Source of the DNA: Nostoc piscinale CENA21 | GTDB lineage: Bacteria; Cyanobacteriota; Cyanobacteriia; Cyanobacteriales; Nostocaceae | DNA: 64,000 nucleotides | Assembly: GCF_001298445.1 (NCBI RefSeq) | Contig: NZ_CP012036.1 | Span: 5,549,690 to 5,613,689 of the forward strand | Direction of reading: 5' to 3' | Shown: positions 1 through 9,280 of the stretch, piece after piece | How the letters are laid out: each line of letters opens with the position of its first letter | Numbering within the stretch: position 1 is the stretch's first letter | The notes under the pieces: generated by a model | Told to the model about the DNA's origin: nothing | The model's database searches: none | What the model saw: only the letters and a program-made list of their open reading frames with translations | Translations under genes and position numbers: made by a program

Positions 1-435
1 AACGAGGGAATCGACTATGACATCACTGACAGCTACAGCCAGTGAACTGAGGGCGATCGCGGCGGTTGCAGCCCAGCTAGTATGAACTACTGTGGCCATA
101 CTCACCCAAGCAATAGCACCTAATATCCCAGACAATACTAAATATGGGCGGCGACGATAGCCAAAAATTGGTAAGCCATCAGACATAAAGCCAAATAACG
201 GCTTAATCATCCAAGGTAAGGCAACAACACCAAATAATGCTGATACCTGCGCCGGACTCAGCATTAATTCATCCTTAAGGAAAAAGCTAACAGCTAAACG
301 CGCCAGTCCTAAAATTCCTTGGACAAAGTAAACGCTAAGAATAGCAATTAACTCGGCACTGGGTTCATGGCCGAAGAAGATTTTTTCAGTTATCGAGTCT
401 TTGACCTTGGACAAGCCAGACGAGTCAATGAGCAT
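1..435 (-). CDS. Folate-biopterin transporter (FBT/BT1) family MFS protein, 5' part only
   Basis: Reading the minus strand from an ATG at 433-435 gives an open frame of 145 codons that runs off the left edge, so only the N-terminal part is visible. It begins MLIDSSGLSKVKDS, followed by hydrophobic segments characteristic of the BT1/FBT branch of the major facilitator superfamily. Recognisable pieces are YFVQGILGLARLAVSFFLKD, LPWMIKPLFGFMSDGLPIFG, GYRRRPYLV and SDVIVDSLV. Family members move folates or pteridines across membranes, and cyanobacterial and plastid homologues transport folate; the substrate here is inferred from the family only. HIP1 site GCGATCGC lies inside the gene at 53-60. 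Confidence 0.8.
   Translation of the reverse strand, partial: MLIDSSGLSKVKDSITEKIFFGHEPSAELIAILSVYFVQGILGLARLAVSFFLKDELMLSPAQVSALFGVVALPWMIKPLFGFMSDGLPIFGYRRRPYLVLSGILGAIAWVSMATVVHTSWAATAAIALSSLAVAVSDVIVDSLV
53..60. repeat. HIP1 octamer (representative copy)
   Basis: The palindrome GCGATCGC occurs dozens of times across the window, inside and between genes (other copies at 576-583, 733-740, 7621-7628). This density is a hallmark of many cyanobacterial genomes and supports the taxonomic call. Confidence 0.9.
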
Positions 436-532
436 TTGATAAATATTTTTTAAGTTTTGTCTACTTTTCTATAATATCGATTTCTCATAAAGTGTGAAGC
501 GTGGAGAAGTATGAAGTATGAACTGAGGTCTT

Positions 533-2765
533 TTAACCTTCTGCCTTCTGCCTCCTGCCTTCTGCCTCCAAAACTGCGATCGCCTTTGGTGGCAATGATG
601 TAAAGCGAATTGTTACAATATGTTCGTCAACCTCAGATTTTTTCATCACCTTGGCGTAAATATCTTCTTCGGTGGTGAGTTCGGTATTGAGTAATTTCAG
701 TTTGAGGTTATTTAAGATTTCTAAAGAATTGAGCGATCGCATCTGTGCAACTTTTTCGGAAAGGCTAATCAATTCCCCTGGAAATGCTGCGCCAACGGCT
801 TGTTTACCTTGTAAAATTGTATACTCAACTAAAACTGGCTGAGTTAAAGTCACCATTTCCTCGTTGTCGTTGGGCAGAAACAAATTATATTGCCCGCCAA
901 CACCGTGAACTTCATAAATAGTAATTGATTCTCTGATGCCTTTGGGCTGGATTTGCATTTGGCTGCCAATGTGTAGTTCAATATCAGCATCTTTGAGGGT
1001 ATTTTCTGAAATTAAAACTTGTCCTCCAACTGTATAAGTTTCGACACGAGAAGCCAAGTTGACATGACTACCAACAACTGTATATTTGGCGCGTTTTTGA
1101 GAACCAATATTACCAGCAACAACCTCCCCTGTGTTAATTCCAATTCCCATTTCTAGAATTGGGAGATTCATTTTTTTATTATGTTCATTGACTTGCTGCA
1201 TTACTAATTGCATCGCAATTGCACAAGCGATCGCTCTTTGACAATCATCAGGACGATTCACAGGCGCACCGAACATCACAAAGATACCGTCACCCATAAA
1301 CTCATTAATCGTACCTTTGTACTGATTAATCACATCAGTCATCGCCTCTAGATAATAATTGAGAACTGATACCACTTGTTCAGGTGGTAACTGTTCAGAC
1401 ATCGCAGAAAAGCCACGTAAATCAGAAAATAGCAGTGTGACTTTGCGGCGCTCGCCACCGATGGTTAAGCCGGTGGGATTTTCTAGTAAATTAGCCACTA
1501 CCTCATCAGTCAGGTAACGTCCAAAGGTTTTCCGCATTCCATTGGCGGTTTCTGCAATGTAGTAGGTAACTGCGATCGCTGAACCAGCTAATGCTAAAAA
1601 TGGCGGTACAATCGGAATCCACCAACCAGCTAAAAAAGCTATAAAACCAGTGCCGACTAAAGTACTAGTCGTTAACACCACATTAATAGGTAAACGGATT
1701 TTTTGATGACTATTGTGGCGTTGTACCCAACATAAAGTTGCACCTGCGATCGACCAACTCAAAATCCACAAATATTCTAAAGGCTCAGGTAAACTCTGAA
1801 TTTGTGGACGACCATCTAGAGCAGCACTCAAAATTTGACTAATTAAATTTGCATGAATCGTCACACCAGCCATACGCTCTGGTGCAGCAAACACACTACT
1901 ACTATATGGCGTATAAAATAAATCTTTTAAACTTTCAGCCGTTGCGCCAATTAATACCACCTTATCCCGCAGCAAATCTGCCGGAATTGCATTGCTTTGG
2001 ATTTGAGTTAAAGAAATTTTTTGAAACTTTTGTGTTCGTCCTCGATAGTTGAGCAGCACTTGATAACTACCAGCATTCGCCCGAATATAACTGCCATCAT
2101 TCGCCTCAAAAATGGGAAAAATACCTTTGCCTAACTGTAAATAGTTTGGGTTATTTGCTGATGGTTGTTCGGTAATCCCTTCAGGCTTTAAATATAACAA
2201 AGCCAGCTTCAAAGCAAAGCTTTCTAAAACTTCGTCGTTTTTTAAATTAACGTAGAGCAATCCTCGTCTAATTCTACCATCAATATCTATCGGTAAATCA
2301 TTAGACCCAACTTGATTGCGTTGCTTCAATACAGGCGACGCATTCACAGCAGAACTATCAATAGTATCAGAAACTTTTTGGACTCCAATAATATTAGGTG
2401 TCGATTTAAATATCTTCACTAAATCTTGATGACCAGGATTAACTGGTAAATCACGATAAATATCTAAACCAATCGCCCTGGGTTTTTGTTGCTTGATTTT
2501 TTCTAACACACTAGCTAAAGCAGCATCAGTCATTGGCCATTGCGTTTGCCGACGGATATCTGCTTCATTAATCTCGACAATCACAATGCGGCTATCAACT
2601 GATTCTGAAGGACGCATTTGGAAAAAAATGATCTAACGCTACTAACTCTAATAGTTGCAACCAACCCATCAACCTTAAGCCAATCACTAAGGCTGTCATA
2701 CTAGGAACAGCAAATAAAACACCCCGCCATTGCCAAATTTGCGGCTTAAGTTTTGACCACATCAT
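533..2765 (-). CDS. CHASE2-domain class III nucleotidyl cyclase, +1 frameshift near the N-terminus
   Basis: Membrane-bound adenylate/guanylate cyclase with an extracytoplasmic CHASE2 sensor. As read, the gene splits in two. An N-terminal piece from ATG 2765 carries the first membrane segment (WRGVLFAVPSMTALVIG) up to VALDHFF, and a second frame starting at 2617 carries the rest. Deleting one base in the seven-A run at 2622-2628 joins them as LDHFFQMRPSES, giving about 743 residues, the usual family length. After CHASE2 come three hydrophobic segments (about residues 325-405) and a class III catalytic domain with the metal motifs FSDLRGFS and MGDGIFVMFG. The position usually Asp or Thr in the GDxVN motif, which contacts the base, is Ser (GSHVN), so cAMP versus cGMP cannot be called. 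It probably forms a unit with the DUF928 gene 75 bp upstream. Confidence 0.85.
538..569. repeat. Heptanucleotide repeat (STRR) inside the 3' end of the cyclase gene
   Basis: Four and a half degenerate heptads of the type CTTCTGC/CTCCTGC run from 538 to 569. On the minus strand they encode the last residues of the cyclase (EAEGRRQKAEG), so the repeat has been absorbed into the coding sequence or supplied its stop codon. Confidence 0.7.
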
Positions 2766-2840
2766 AATTTTAGGAACTGGGTATAGCAAATTAGTATTTC
2801 ATTCAATTCGCACTCCCCAGTTACCTATCCGTATTTTTTG

Positions 2841-3611
2841 TTACCTATTTACTAATTCATTCTTACAGCAGTCAACAAATGACTCAGAAGCCAGTGTATT
2901 TAAATTCACTGATTTCAATAATGTCCACCAATCAATTCTGGCTCGCACATTTTTCGGCTCACTGCGCCGTAATTGTGCTGAAGTTGCTAGTGCTTCATAC
3001 CAAATCCCAGCTTCAGCATAAAGGCTAGGTAATTTGCGTGGTTGTGCTTTGGCTAATGCTGCTGACAATGAGGCTTCCGCTTCAGTGCGTTCTACCCAAC
3101 CATCTACCCAAGGATTTGTGCTGGCATCTTGAGAATTACAAACAACAGTCAAATACCAATGGTAAGTTTTTCCCACTGCTAATTCTGGGGCAGTCTTAGG
3201 TAAGGTAAAATTGATAATTCCAGGTTTATTCGGCAGCTTCAAGGTTGTTTCGTAAACAGAATTTTCATCTTGATCAGTTAAAAGCACAAACTTGGCTGTT
3301 TTGACTGAAGATTCAGGTACGAACCAGAACAATGTTGGACGTTCAGCTAATGTCAAACCTAGTTTATTTGGAGGTAAGAGAGGGACTATTTGTTTCTTGC
3401 CTTTCAAACAACTAGAACCACGAGTTGAACCACCAGCACTGGCGGGTGGATCTCCTCGTTTTGGTGGCTTAAATGCTTGGCTAATTTGCCATCCTTGTGT
3501 TTTAGAGATAGATTCAGCTTTTACCTGTGCTGTGAGACTAGAAATTGGCAGAACCTCTAAGCACAATATGGACAAGACGGCAAAATATACAGATGACTTA
3601 ATCCATTTCAT
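2841..3611 (-). CDS. DUF928 domain secreted protein
   Basis: A protein of 256 residues with an N-terminal signal segment (YFAVLSILCLEVLPISS), followed by the DUF928 domain: the LTLAERPTLFWFVPES stretch, a central LPNKPGIINFTLP, and GKTYHWYLTVVC. DUF928 is a cyanobacterial family of unknown function, predicted to be periplasmic. A low-complexity linker around residues 50-70 (PPASAGGSTRG) is typical of the family. The gene lies directly upstream of the CHASE2 cyclase on the same strand, so it may provide or bind the signal sensed by CHASE2; that role is inference from the gene pairing. Confidence 0.82.
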   Translation of the reverse strand: MKWIKSSVYFAVLSILCLEVLPISSLTAQVKAESISKTQGWQISQAFKPPKRGDPPASAGGSTRGSSCLKGKKQIVPLLPPNKLGLTLAERPTLFWFVPESSVKTAKFVLLTDQDENSVYETTLKLPNKPGIINFTLPKTAPELAVGKTYHWYLTVVCNSQDASTNPWVDGWVERTEAEASLSAALAKAQPRKLPSLYAEAGIWYEALATSAQLRRSEPKNVRARIDWWTLLKSVNLNTLASESFVDCCKNELVNR

Positions 3612-3882
3612 ATTGATGATATTGCTTTGGTTTGAGATTTACCAAAACTGATAAATTTTTACTTACTGGCTTGTTCCAGGAATTTAGTCATACCTGGCAG
3701 TCAGCTAAACTTAAGTGTTCCCAAAAATCACCTTGGAGTTTGCACTCACAAAAAATCACCAATGGTTATTTGTATAAATAAATACATAAAAATTTTGTAA
3801 AAATGAGAAATTTGGCATCTTTACTGTTGACGATCGCACTTTTAACGCTGACTATTGACTATTGATTTTTGACGGTTAACCA

Positions 3883-4908
3883 ATGATTAAAATCGCAGTT
3901 ATTGGGGTTGGGCGTTGGGGCGTACATTTACTGCGGAATTTTTTAGCACATCCCCAAGTAAGTGTCGCAGCAGTATTAGATCCTCATGTTGAAAGATTAA
4001 CAGCAGCCAAGCAGCAATTTAATTTAGATGAGAATGTATTATTAACAACTCAATGGTCAGCTTTACAGGAAATATCAGATTTAGATGCAGTCGCGATCGC
4101 CACACCAGCCACAACTCACTATCATTTAATCAAAGATGCTCTCCAGCAGGGATACCATGTTTTAGCTGAAAAGCCTTTAACTTTAGACCCCAAAGAATGT
4201 GAGGAACTTTGTTATTTAGCAGAGTTACAAAAGTTAATCTTGATGGTTGACCATACTTATTTATTTCACCCAGCCGTTACAGCCGGAAAAGCGGTAGTTG
4301 AGGCGAATCAATTAGGTGAATTACGTTATGCTTATGCTTCTCGCACTCACTTGGGGCCAGTTCGTCAAGATGTTGATGCACTGTGGGACTTAGCGATTCA
4401 TGATATTGCAATTTTTAACAATTGGCTGGGACAAGCACCTGTGAAGGTGCAAGCAACAGGGACAGTTTGGTTGCAAACAGCAGAAAATTCACCATCCGGT
4501 TTGGCAGATTTAGTTTGGGTGACGCTGACCTACTCGAATAACTTTCAAGCATACATTCATTTGTGTTGGCTAAACCCTGATAAACAAAGACGTTTGGCTG
4601 TGGTGGGTAGTCTGGGTAGTTTAATTTTTGATGAAATGTCACCGAATGCACCATTGACTTTATTACACGGAGAGTTTGAACGCCAAGGAAATCATTTTCT
4701 TCCGATAAATCAAAGCCGAGAAGTGATTGAACTAAATCCAGGTGAACCTTTACAACAAGTGTGCGATCGCTTTATTCAATCCATACTCCAAAATCAACCG
4801 CCGGTTGTGTCATCAGGTTGGGTAGGTACAGAGTTAGTCAAAATTCTGGCAGCTTTAACCACATCTCTCAATCAAGGTGGAAAACCTGTTTTTTTAACCA
4901 ATATTTAA
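3883..4908 (+). CDS. Gfo/Idh/MocA family NAD(P)-dependent oxidoreductase
   Basis: A complete protein of 341 residues. The N-terminal Rossmann fold shows IAVIGVGRWGVHLLRNF (dinucleotide binding), then AIATPATTHYHL and the family motif VLAEKPLTLDPKE with the conserved EKP lysine. The C-terminal alpha/beta domain contains WDLAIHDIAIF, with the His-Asp pair used in many members. The family oxidises or reduces sugars and related alcohols with NAD(P); the substrate cannot be deduced. It stands alone, with divergent DUF928 upstream and a hairpin just downstream. Confidence 0.9.
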   Translation: MIKIAVIGVGRWGVHLLRNFLAHPQVSVAAVLDPHVERLTAAKQQFNLDENVLLTTQWSALQEISDLDAVAIATPATTHYHLIKDALQQGYHVLAEKPLTLDPKECEELCYLAELQKLILMVDHTYLFHPAVTAGKAVVEANQLGELRYAYASRTHLGPVRQDVDALWDLAIHDIAIFNNWLGQAPVKVQATGTVWLQTAENSPSGLADLVWVTLTYSNNFQAYIHLCWLNPDKQRRLAVVGSLGSLIFDEMSPNAPLTLLHGEFERQGNHFLPINQSREVIELNPGEPLQQVCDRFIQSILQNQPPVVSSGWVGTELVKILAALTTSLNQGGKPVFLTNI

Positions 4909-4931
4909 AATTTTCTGAAAATATCTCTACT

Positions 4932-4967
4932 CAGATCCCCGACTTTTTTGAGGTAGTTGGGGATCTG
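4932..4967 (+). terminator. Hairpin, likely terminator of the oxidoreductase gene
   Basis: A perfect 9-bp inverted repeat, CAGATCCCC (4932-4940) and GGGGATCTG (4959-4967), begins 24 bp after the stop codon and is followed by AATTTTTC. A related 'cccgacttttttg' motif lies after the gene ending at 15283, so this may be a dispersed repeat acting as a terminator. Confidence 0.6.
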
Positions 4968-5010
4968 AATTTTTCAAGAAAGTTTTAGGACTGCTATAGA
5001 TTGAATATAT

Positions 5011-5515
5011 ATGAACATAAATTTTCAAATGACTATTTACTTTTACAAAGTGTGGCAGCCTTACGGTTGTTTTTCTAACTTTTCTTCCCATCCCATCCAA
5101 ATCCAAGGCACTTATTGGTCAACAGTTGAGCATTATTATCAAGCCCAAAAGTTTGTGAGCAGCAAAGATGCAGCAATTATACCTATAATTCATGCTGCTG
5201 CTACACCAGAAGAAGCCGCCGCTCTAGGACGCTGTAGTTCAAGGACAGTACGTTTAGATTGGGATTTGGTGAAAACTCAAGTAATGCGTGAAGCAGTACT
5301 CAAAAAAATTTCTCACCCATGCTGATATTCGAGAAGTTTTACTAGCAACAGGAGATGAGACGATTGTGGAAAATTCTCCGACTGACTATTTTTGGGGTTG
5401 TGGTCAAGATAAAACTGGCCATAACCATCTAGGTAAAATTCTGATGAAGGTGCGCGAAGAAATTCGTCACTTACGCCTTTACTCCGTAATTACCAGTGAT
5501 TGTCGCCAAGAGTAG
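5011..5515 (+). pseudogene. NADAR family N-glycosidase (YbiA-like), interrupted by +1 frameshift
   Basis: NADAR proteins cleave N-glycosidic bonds; E. coli YbiA acts on riboflavin pathway intermediates, and other members remove ADP-ribose from guanine. The 5' frame (from ATG 5011, or more likely 5029) gives FYKVWQPYGCFSNFS and the signature WSTVEHYYQAQKF, then stops early. The second frame gives FLTHADIREVLLATGD and the signature DYFWGCGQDKTGHNHLGKIL. Removing one A from the seven-A run at 5302-5308 restores VLKKFLTHADIR and a continuous protein of about 161-167 residues, the normal family length. All key motifs survive, so the gene is probably intact in the organism or very recently broken. 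No DarT-like partner is nearby. Confidence 0.85.
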
Positions 5516-5844
5516 ATACATATAAAAGTATCAGAATGCTGACAGGGGGAATGCTGACATTCCCTAAATCAACAAAATCGAGAGGCTATCTCACTAGATT
5601 TACTTAATTGATGTGGTTAAAAATTAAAAAATCATAAAAAAAAATTAGATTCATAGAGACAATTTTGGAATTGGTTGATTTACATAATCCTACCGAATAC
5701 ATCATTTTGCAGTAGGTATAAAATTAGTTGACAATTAATATTTTCTCGTCGTTATTAAAAGTCAAAGATAGAAATGGCGGCTCTGGGTATAGCAAGCAGC
5801 ATTTTTTAACATAGTTTAATTATTTTTTATAGGTTTAGTAGGCA
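5516..5844. other. Intergenic region, nothing recognised
   Basis: AT-rich 329-bp stretch between the NADAR gene and the multi-GAF kinase. It must hold the kinase promoter, but I see no convincing -10/-35 pair, operator or RNA structure. Confidence 0.5.
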
Positions 5845-8586
5845 ATGGAATATACTGATAACCCAAGCGGTTCGCAGCCTCCCTTTGGTCAAGAGGGTTT
5901 ATTGCACCGGATCATCAACCGGATTAGGCGATCGCTGGAACTGGCAGATATTTTAACCGCTACCGTTGCCGAAGTTCGTTGGTTTTTGGCTACAGACCGA
6001 GTGATGGTATATCGGTTTGATGCTGATGGTAGTGGTGAAGTTATTGCTGAATCTCTGAATGATCAAGTACTACCATCATTAATGGGGTTACACTTTCCAG
6101 ATTCAGATATTCCTCTGGAAAGCAGAAAAATGCTGTTATTAGGACAGCAACGTGTAATTGTTGATGTATCTAGGGGCAAATTAGGGTTATCTTTGCCAGC
6201 GTCTAACGCCACAGAACAACTTGTAGAAAGCGAAAATACCTACTATCAACGAGTAGATCCTTGTCATATTCAATATTTAACAGCAATGGGGGTGCAGTCT
6301 TCGCTAGTGGTGCCGATTTTACATAGCGAAGTCCAAGGTGATTCTCTCAAACCAATACTTTGGGGACTATTAGTATCACATCACAGTCAACCACGAGAAA
6401 TTTCGCCAGCAGAACTGACTTTAGTCCAGCAAGTTGTTGATCAAGTAGCGATCGCCATTGTACAAAGTAATCTGTATACCCAAAGTTTAGCGAGACAAAA
6501 GCGAGAAGAGACGATTAATCATGTTACTACCCTACTACATCAATTACCAAAGCTGGAATTACAGGCTTCTTTAAAAGAAACTGTCACAGCCCTAGATGGC
6601 ATAGGTGGCCGCCTTTACATTGAACCAGCAACAGAAGTTTACACCTTTGGCGAGCAACCAAAAATTCCATTCGAGCTAGAAACTAGCATCATCGAACAAC
6701 ATCCTGTTTGGCAAAAATGGATGGATGAATGCAAACAAGGTCAAATTTGGATGACCACCAACCTTTACCATGAAGCACATTTGCGTGTTTTGGCATTTGC
6801 GTTTCAATTAACCCAAATTCGGGGTATGTTAGTCATACCTCTGCACTACCGACAAAAATTTATCGGTGTGTTGAGTGTGTTTCGTCCAGAATTCAACACC
6901 GAAATTTTGTGGGCTGGACGACGTGAACAAAATCCCCAACAAAAGTTACCACAAATTTCTTTTGATGTTTGGCGAGAAGAAAAAAAAGGACAAGCTATTG
7001 CTTGGACAGATGAAGAAATTTCTCTCGCCCAAGCTTTGTCTCGTAGCTTTTCGATTGCTATTCAGCAACAACAAATGTACCAGGAAGTACAAACACTCAA
7101 CACCAATTTAGAACTGCGGGTACAAGAGAAAACAGCCGAACTAGAAAAATCCTTATTGTTTACTAAGGTAACTAAGCAAGTTTCTGAACAAATTCGCCGT
7201 TCATTAGACTTGAAAACTACCTTACAAACTATTGTTTATGAAGTGCGTTCGCTGCTGAATTCTGATAGAGTTCTAATTTATCAAAGAACTAGTGAATCTG
7301 AGGGTCAGGTGATTGTTGAAGAAATTAACGGGTCTTGGTCATCAACTTTGGGAATTACAACACCAGCAGGCTGTCTCCCCAATGAATCAACAGTTTTGTT
7401 CTTGCAGGGTCAAGTTAAAACCATTAATAATGTCAATACTGATTCTATAAGTGCTTGTCACCGAGAATTTTTGCAGAGTATACAGGTACAAGCTAACTTA
7501 ACTGTTCCCATCAATATAGGTTTGCAACTTTGGGGTTTACTAATTGTTCATCAGTGTGCAAAGCCCAGAGAATGGCAAGATACAGAAATAAATTTACTAC
7601 AACAGTTGGCAGATCAAGCTGCGATCGCTATTCAGCAAGCTCAACTTTATGAACAAAGTTGTCTATCTGAAGCAGAAGCTAGAGCAAAAGCTACACAATT
7701 AGAGCAAACTTTAATAGAACTTCAAGCAGCACAAACGCAATTAATTCAAACTGAAAAAATGTCTAGTTTGGGTCAGTTAGTAGCAGGCGTAGCCCATGAA
7801 ATTAACAACCCAGTTAACTTTATTTACGGTAATTTACACTATGCAAATCGGTATACTCAAGACTTGTTAAAAATTATCGAACTTTATCAATTACACTATC
7901 CTCAACCACATCCTGAAATTATGTCCACAGCCAGAAGTGTTGACTTAGAATTTTTGGCGGATGATTTACCAAAAATGATTTCTTCAATGCAAATTGGAGC
8001 CGATCGCATTCGTTCGATTGTCTTATCTTTACGCAATTTTTCTCGCTTAGATGAAGCAGAAAATAAACCCGTTGATTTACATGAAGGCATAGATAATACT
8101 TTATTAATTTTACAACATCGTCTGAAATCCACAGCTAATTTTACAGGCATTGATATTCTGAAAGATTATGGTAATTTACCATTGATAGAATGTTATGCAG
8201 GACAAATCAATCAAGTCTTTATGAACATTCTGACAAATGCTATTGATGTCTTGGAAAATCAAGGAGATTTAGCACAGGATAAATTTCAGCTTCCTAAGCC
8301 CAAAATTTCAATTTCTACTAGATTAGCTACAGATACATCACGTATATTGATTCGCATTGCTGACAATGGGCCAGGAATGACAGAAGATGTCAGGAAGCGA
8401 ATTTTTGATCCCTTTTTCACCACCAAAGCTGTAGGCAAAGGTACAGGTTTAGGGTTGGCAATTAGTTACCAAATTATTGTCGAAAAACATGGTGGGATGA
8501 TGGACTGTATTTCTGAAATTGGCAAAGGAACAGAGTTTTGGATTGAGATTCCCATTAGGTTGCTACGTCACATAAATAATAGATAA
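5845..8586 (+). CDS. Multi-GAF sensor histidine kinase (phytochrome-like)
   Basis: Soluble sensor kinase of 913 residues. GAF1 (about 20-210) carries a phytochrome-like SDIP motif (FPDSDIPLESR) and Cys140-His141 in DPCHIQYLTAMGV, the position of the canonical bilin cysteine of cyanobacteriochromes. A divergent second GAF (about 225-420) has no such cysteine. A coiled coil leads to GAF3 (about 455-615), which has Cys538-His539 (ACHREFL). The kinase core has His651 in GVAHEINNPVNF, then HATPase_c motifs DNGPGM, FDPFFTTK and GKGTGLGLAI. There is no receiver domain and no adjacent response regulator, so it is an orphan. Bilin binding is inferred from the cysteines only; no PHY domain is seen. Confidence 0.9.
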   Translation: MEYTDNPSGSQPPFGQEGLLHRIINRIRRSLELADILTATVAEVRWFLATDRVMVYRFDADGSGEVIAESLNDQVLPSLMGLHFPDSDIPLESRKMLLLGQQRVIVDVSRGKLGLSLPASNATEQLVESENTYYQRVDPCHIQYLTAMGVQSSLVVPILHSEVQGDSLKPILWGLLVSHHSQPREISPAELTLVQQVVDQVAIAIVQSNLYTQSLARQKREETINHVTTLLHQLPKLELQASLKETVTALDGIGGRLYIEPATEVYTFGEQPKIPFELETSIIEQHPVWQKWMDECKQGQIWMTTNLYHEAHLRVLAFAFQLTQIRGMLVIPLHYRQKFIGVLSVFRPEFNTEILWAGRREQNPQQKLPQISFDVWREEKKGQAIAWTDEEISLAQALSRSFSIAIQQQQMYQEVQTLNTNLELRVQEKTAELEKSLLFTKVTKQVSEQIRRSLDLKTTLQTIVYEVRSLLNSDRVLIYQRTSESEGQVIVEEINGSWSSTLGITTPAGCLPNESTVLFLQGQVKTINNVNTDSISACHREFLQSIQVQANLTVPINIGLQLWGLLIVHQCAKPREWQDTEINLLQQLADQAAIAIQQAQLYEQSCLSEAEARAKATQLEQTLIELQAAQTQLIQTEKMSSLGQLVAGVAHEINNPVNFIYGNLHYANRYTQDLLKIIELYQLHYPQPHPEIMSTARSVDLEFLADDLPKMISSMQIGADRIRSIVLSLRNFSRLDEAENKPVDLHEGIDNTLLILQHRLKSTANFTGIDILKDYGNLPLIECYAGQINQVFMNILTNAIDVLENQGDLAQDKFQLPKPKISISTRLATDTSRILIRIADNGPGMTEDVRKRIFDPFFTTKAVGKGTGLGLAISYQIIVEKHGGMMDCISEIGKGTEFWIEIPIRLLRHINNR

Positions 8587-9280
8587 AAGCGGACAGTAGA
8601 ATAGGCTATAGCAATAGATTTACAATAGCTGTTCAGTCTTAATTTATTTCAATAAAACTTAACTTAAGGCGAGTGTTGATTTAATAATTATGTTGTTTCA
8701 GCAACAAATAATTAACAACTATTTAGTCGGAAATTAGAAAGTAATTTCATTACTATAAATCCAATATTTATCAGTTATAAATATTAATAAATCCGAGCTT
8801 AAAAGTAAAGTTTAATTGCAGAAATATCCATATTAATATAGTGATGTTAATCTAATAAATGAAGCTACTTAGCTTCCCTGGCAAATAAAACAGCTAGATT
8901 GCAATAAAAGAAGAGGTAAAACGCTGTTGAATTTATGTCTGTCTCGTTCAAACCCAACAACACCCAACGTGAACGCTGATATTTCCTCAAATATTGAAAA
9001 TCAGGGGGCGCTGTAAACTGGTTTTCATTGCTTGTTTTGAGTGGTGAAAGAGGTTACATCCCTGGCTAGAAAAAACAAGAGGAGGAAATAATCTTAGTTA
9101 GTAGATGCTTGGGTGTTGTTGTATTTAGGTAAAACAGTGTAAGCTAGTAGCCAGCTAATTGCAGGAAAATGTAGAATCCAGAATTTAGCAGTAAGTTATT
9201 GAGTGGGGGTTATGTAACTTCTTCAGACTCATAACTTCTGTAAGCTCAAATGGCAATTCGCCTAGCAAATTCTGAATTCT
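8587..9280. other. 694-bp intergenic region containing the RNA candidate
   Basis: No supported coding sequence. The first 350 bp are AT-rich without visible structure; the nested inverted repeats at 8955-9121 are described separately. Confidence 0.55.
8955..9121 (+). ncRNA. Candidate structured non-coding RNA, unidentified
   Basis: Four nested or adjacent helices are visible. P1 is a perfect 13-bp closing stem, CAACAACACCCAA (8955-8967) with TTGGGTGTTGTTG (9109-9121). P2 pairs GATATTTCCTC (8978-8988) with GAGGAAATAATC (9082-9093), with one bulge. P3 is a hairpin, GAAAATCAG (8996-9004) with CTGGTTTTC (9018-9026), including one G-U. P4 pairs CTTGTTTT (9031-9038) with AAAACAAG (9072-9079). The G-run in the P3 loop (9005-9008) could pair with TCCC at 9059-9062 as a pseudoknot. 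Such ordered nesting is unlikely by chance in AT-rich spacer. The strand is not proven; plus is assumed because both flanking genes are on plus. I could not match it to 6S, tmRNA, RNase P, SRP RNA or a riboswitch class I know. Confidence 0.55.

Noticed and set aside
3292..3651. Plus-strand open frame of 119 codons
   Set aside because: It is antisense to the DUF928 gene, has no recognisable domain, and its codon use does not fit.
8941..8970. tRNA T-arm-like GTTCAAACC
   Set aside because: No matching acceptor, D or anticodon stems; the segment belongs to the nested-helix candidate.
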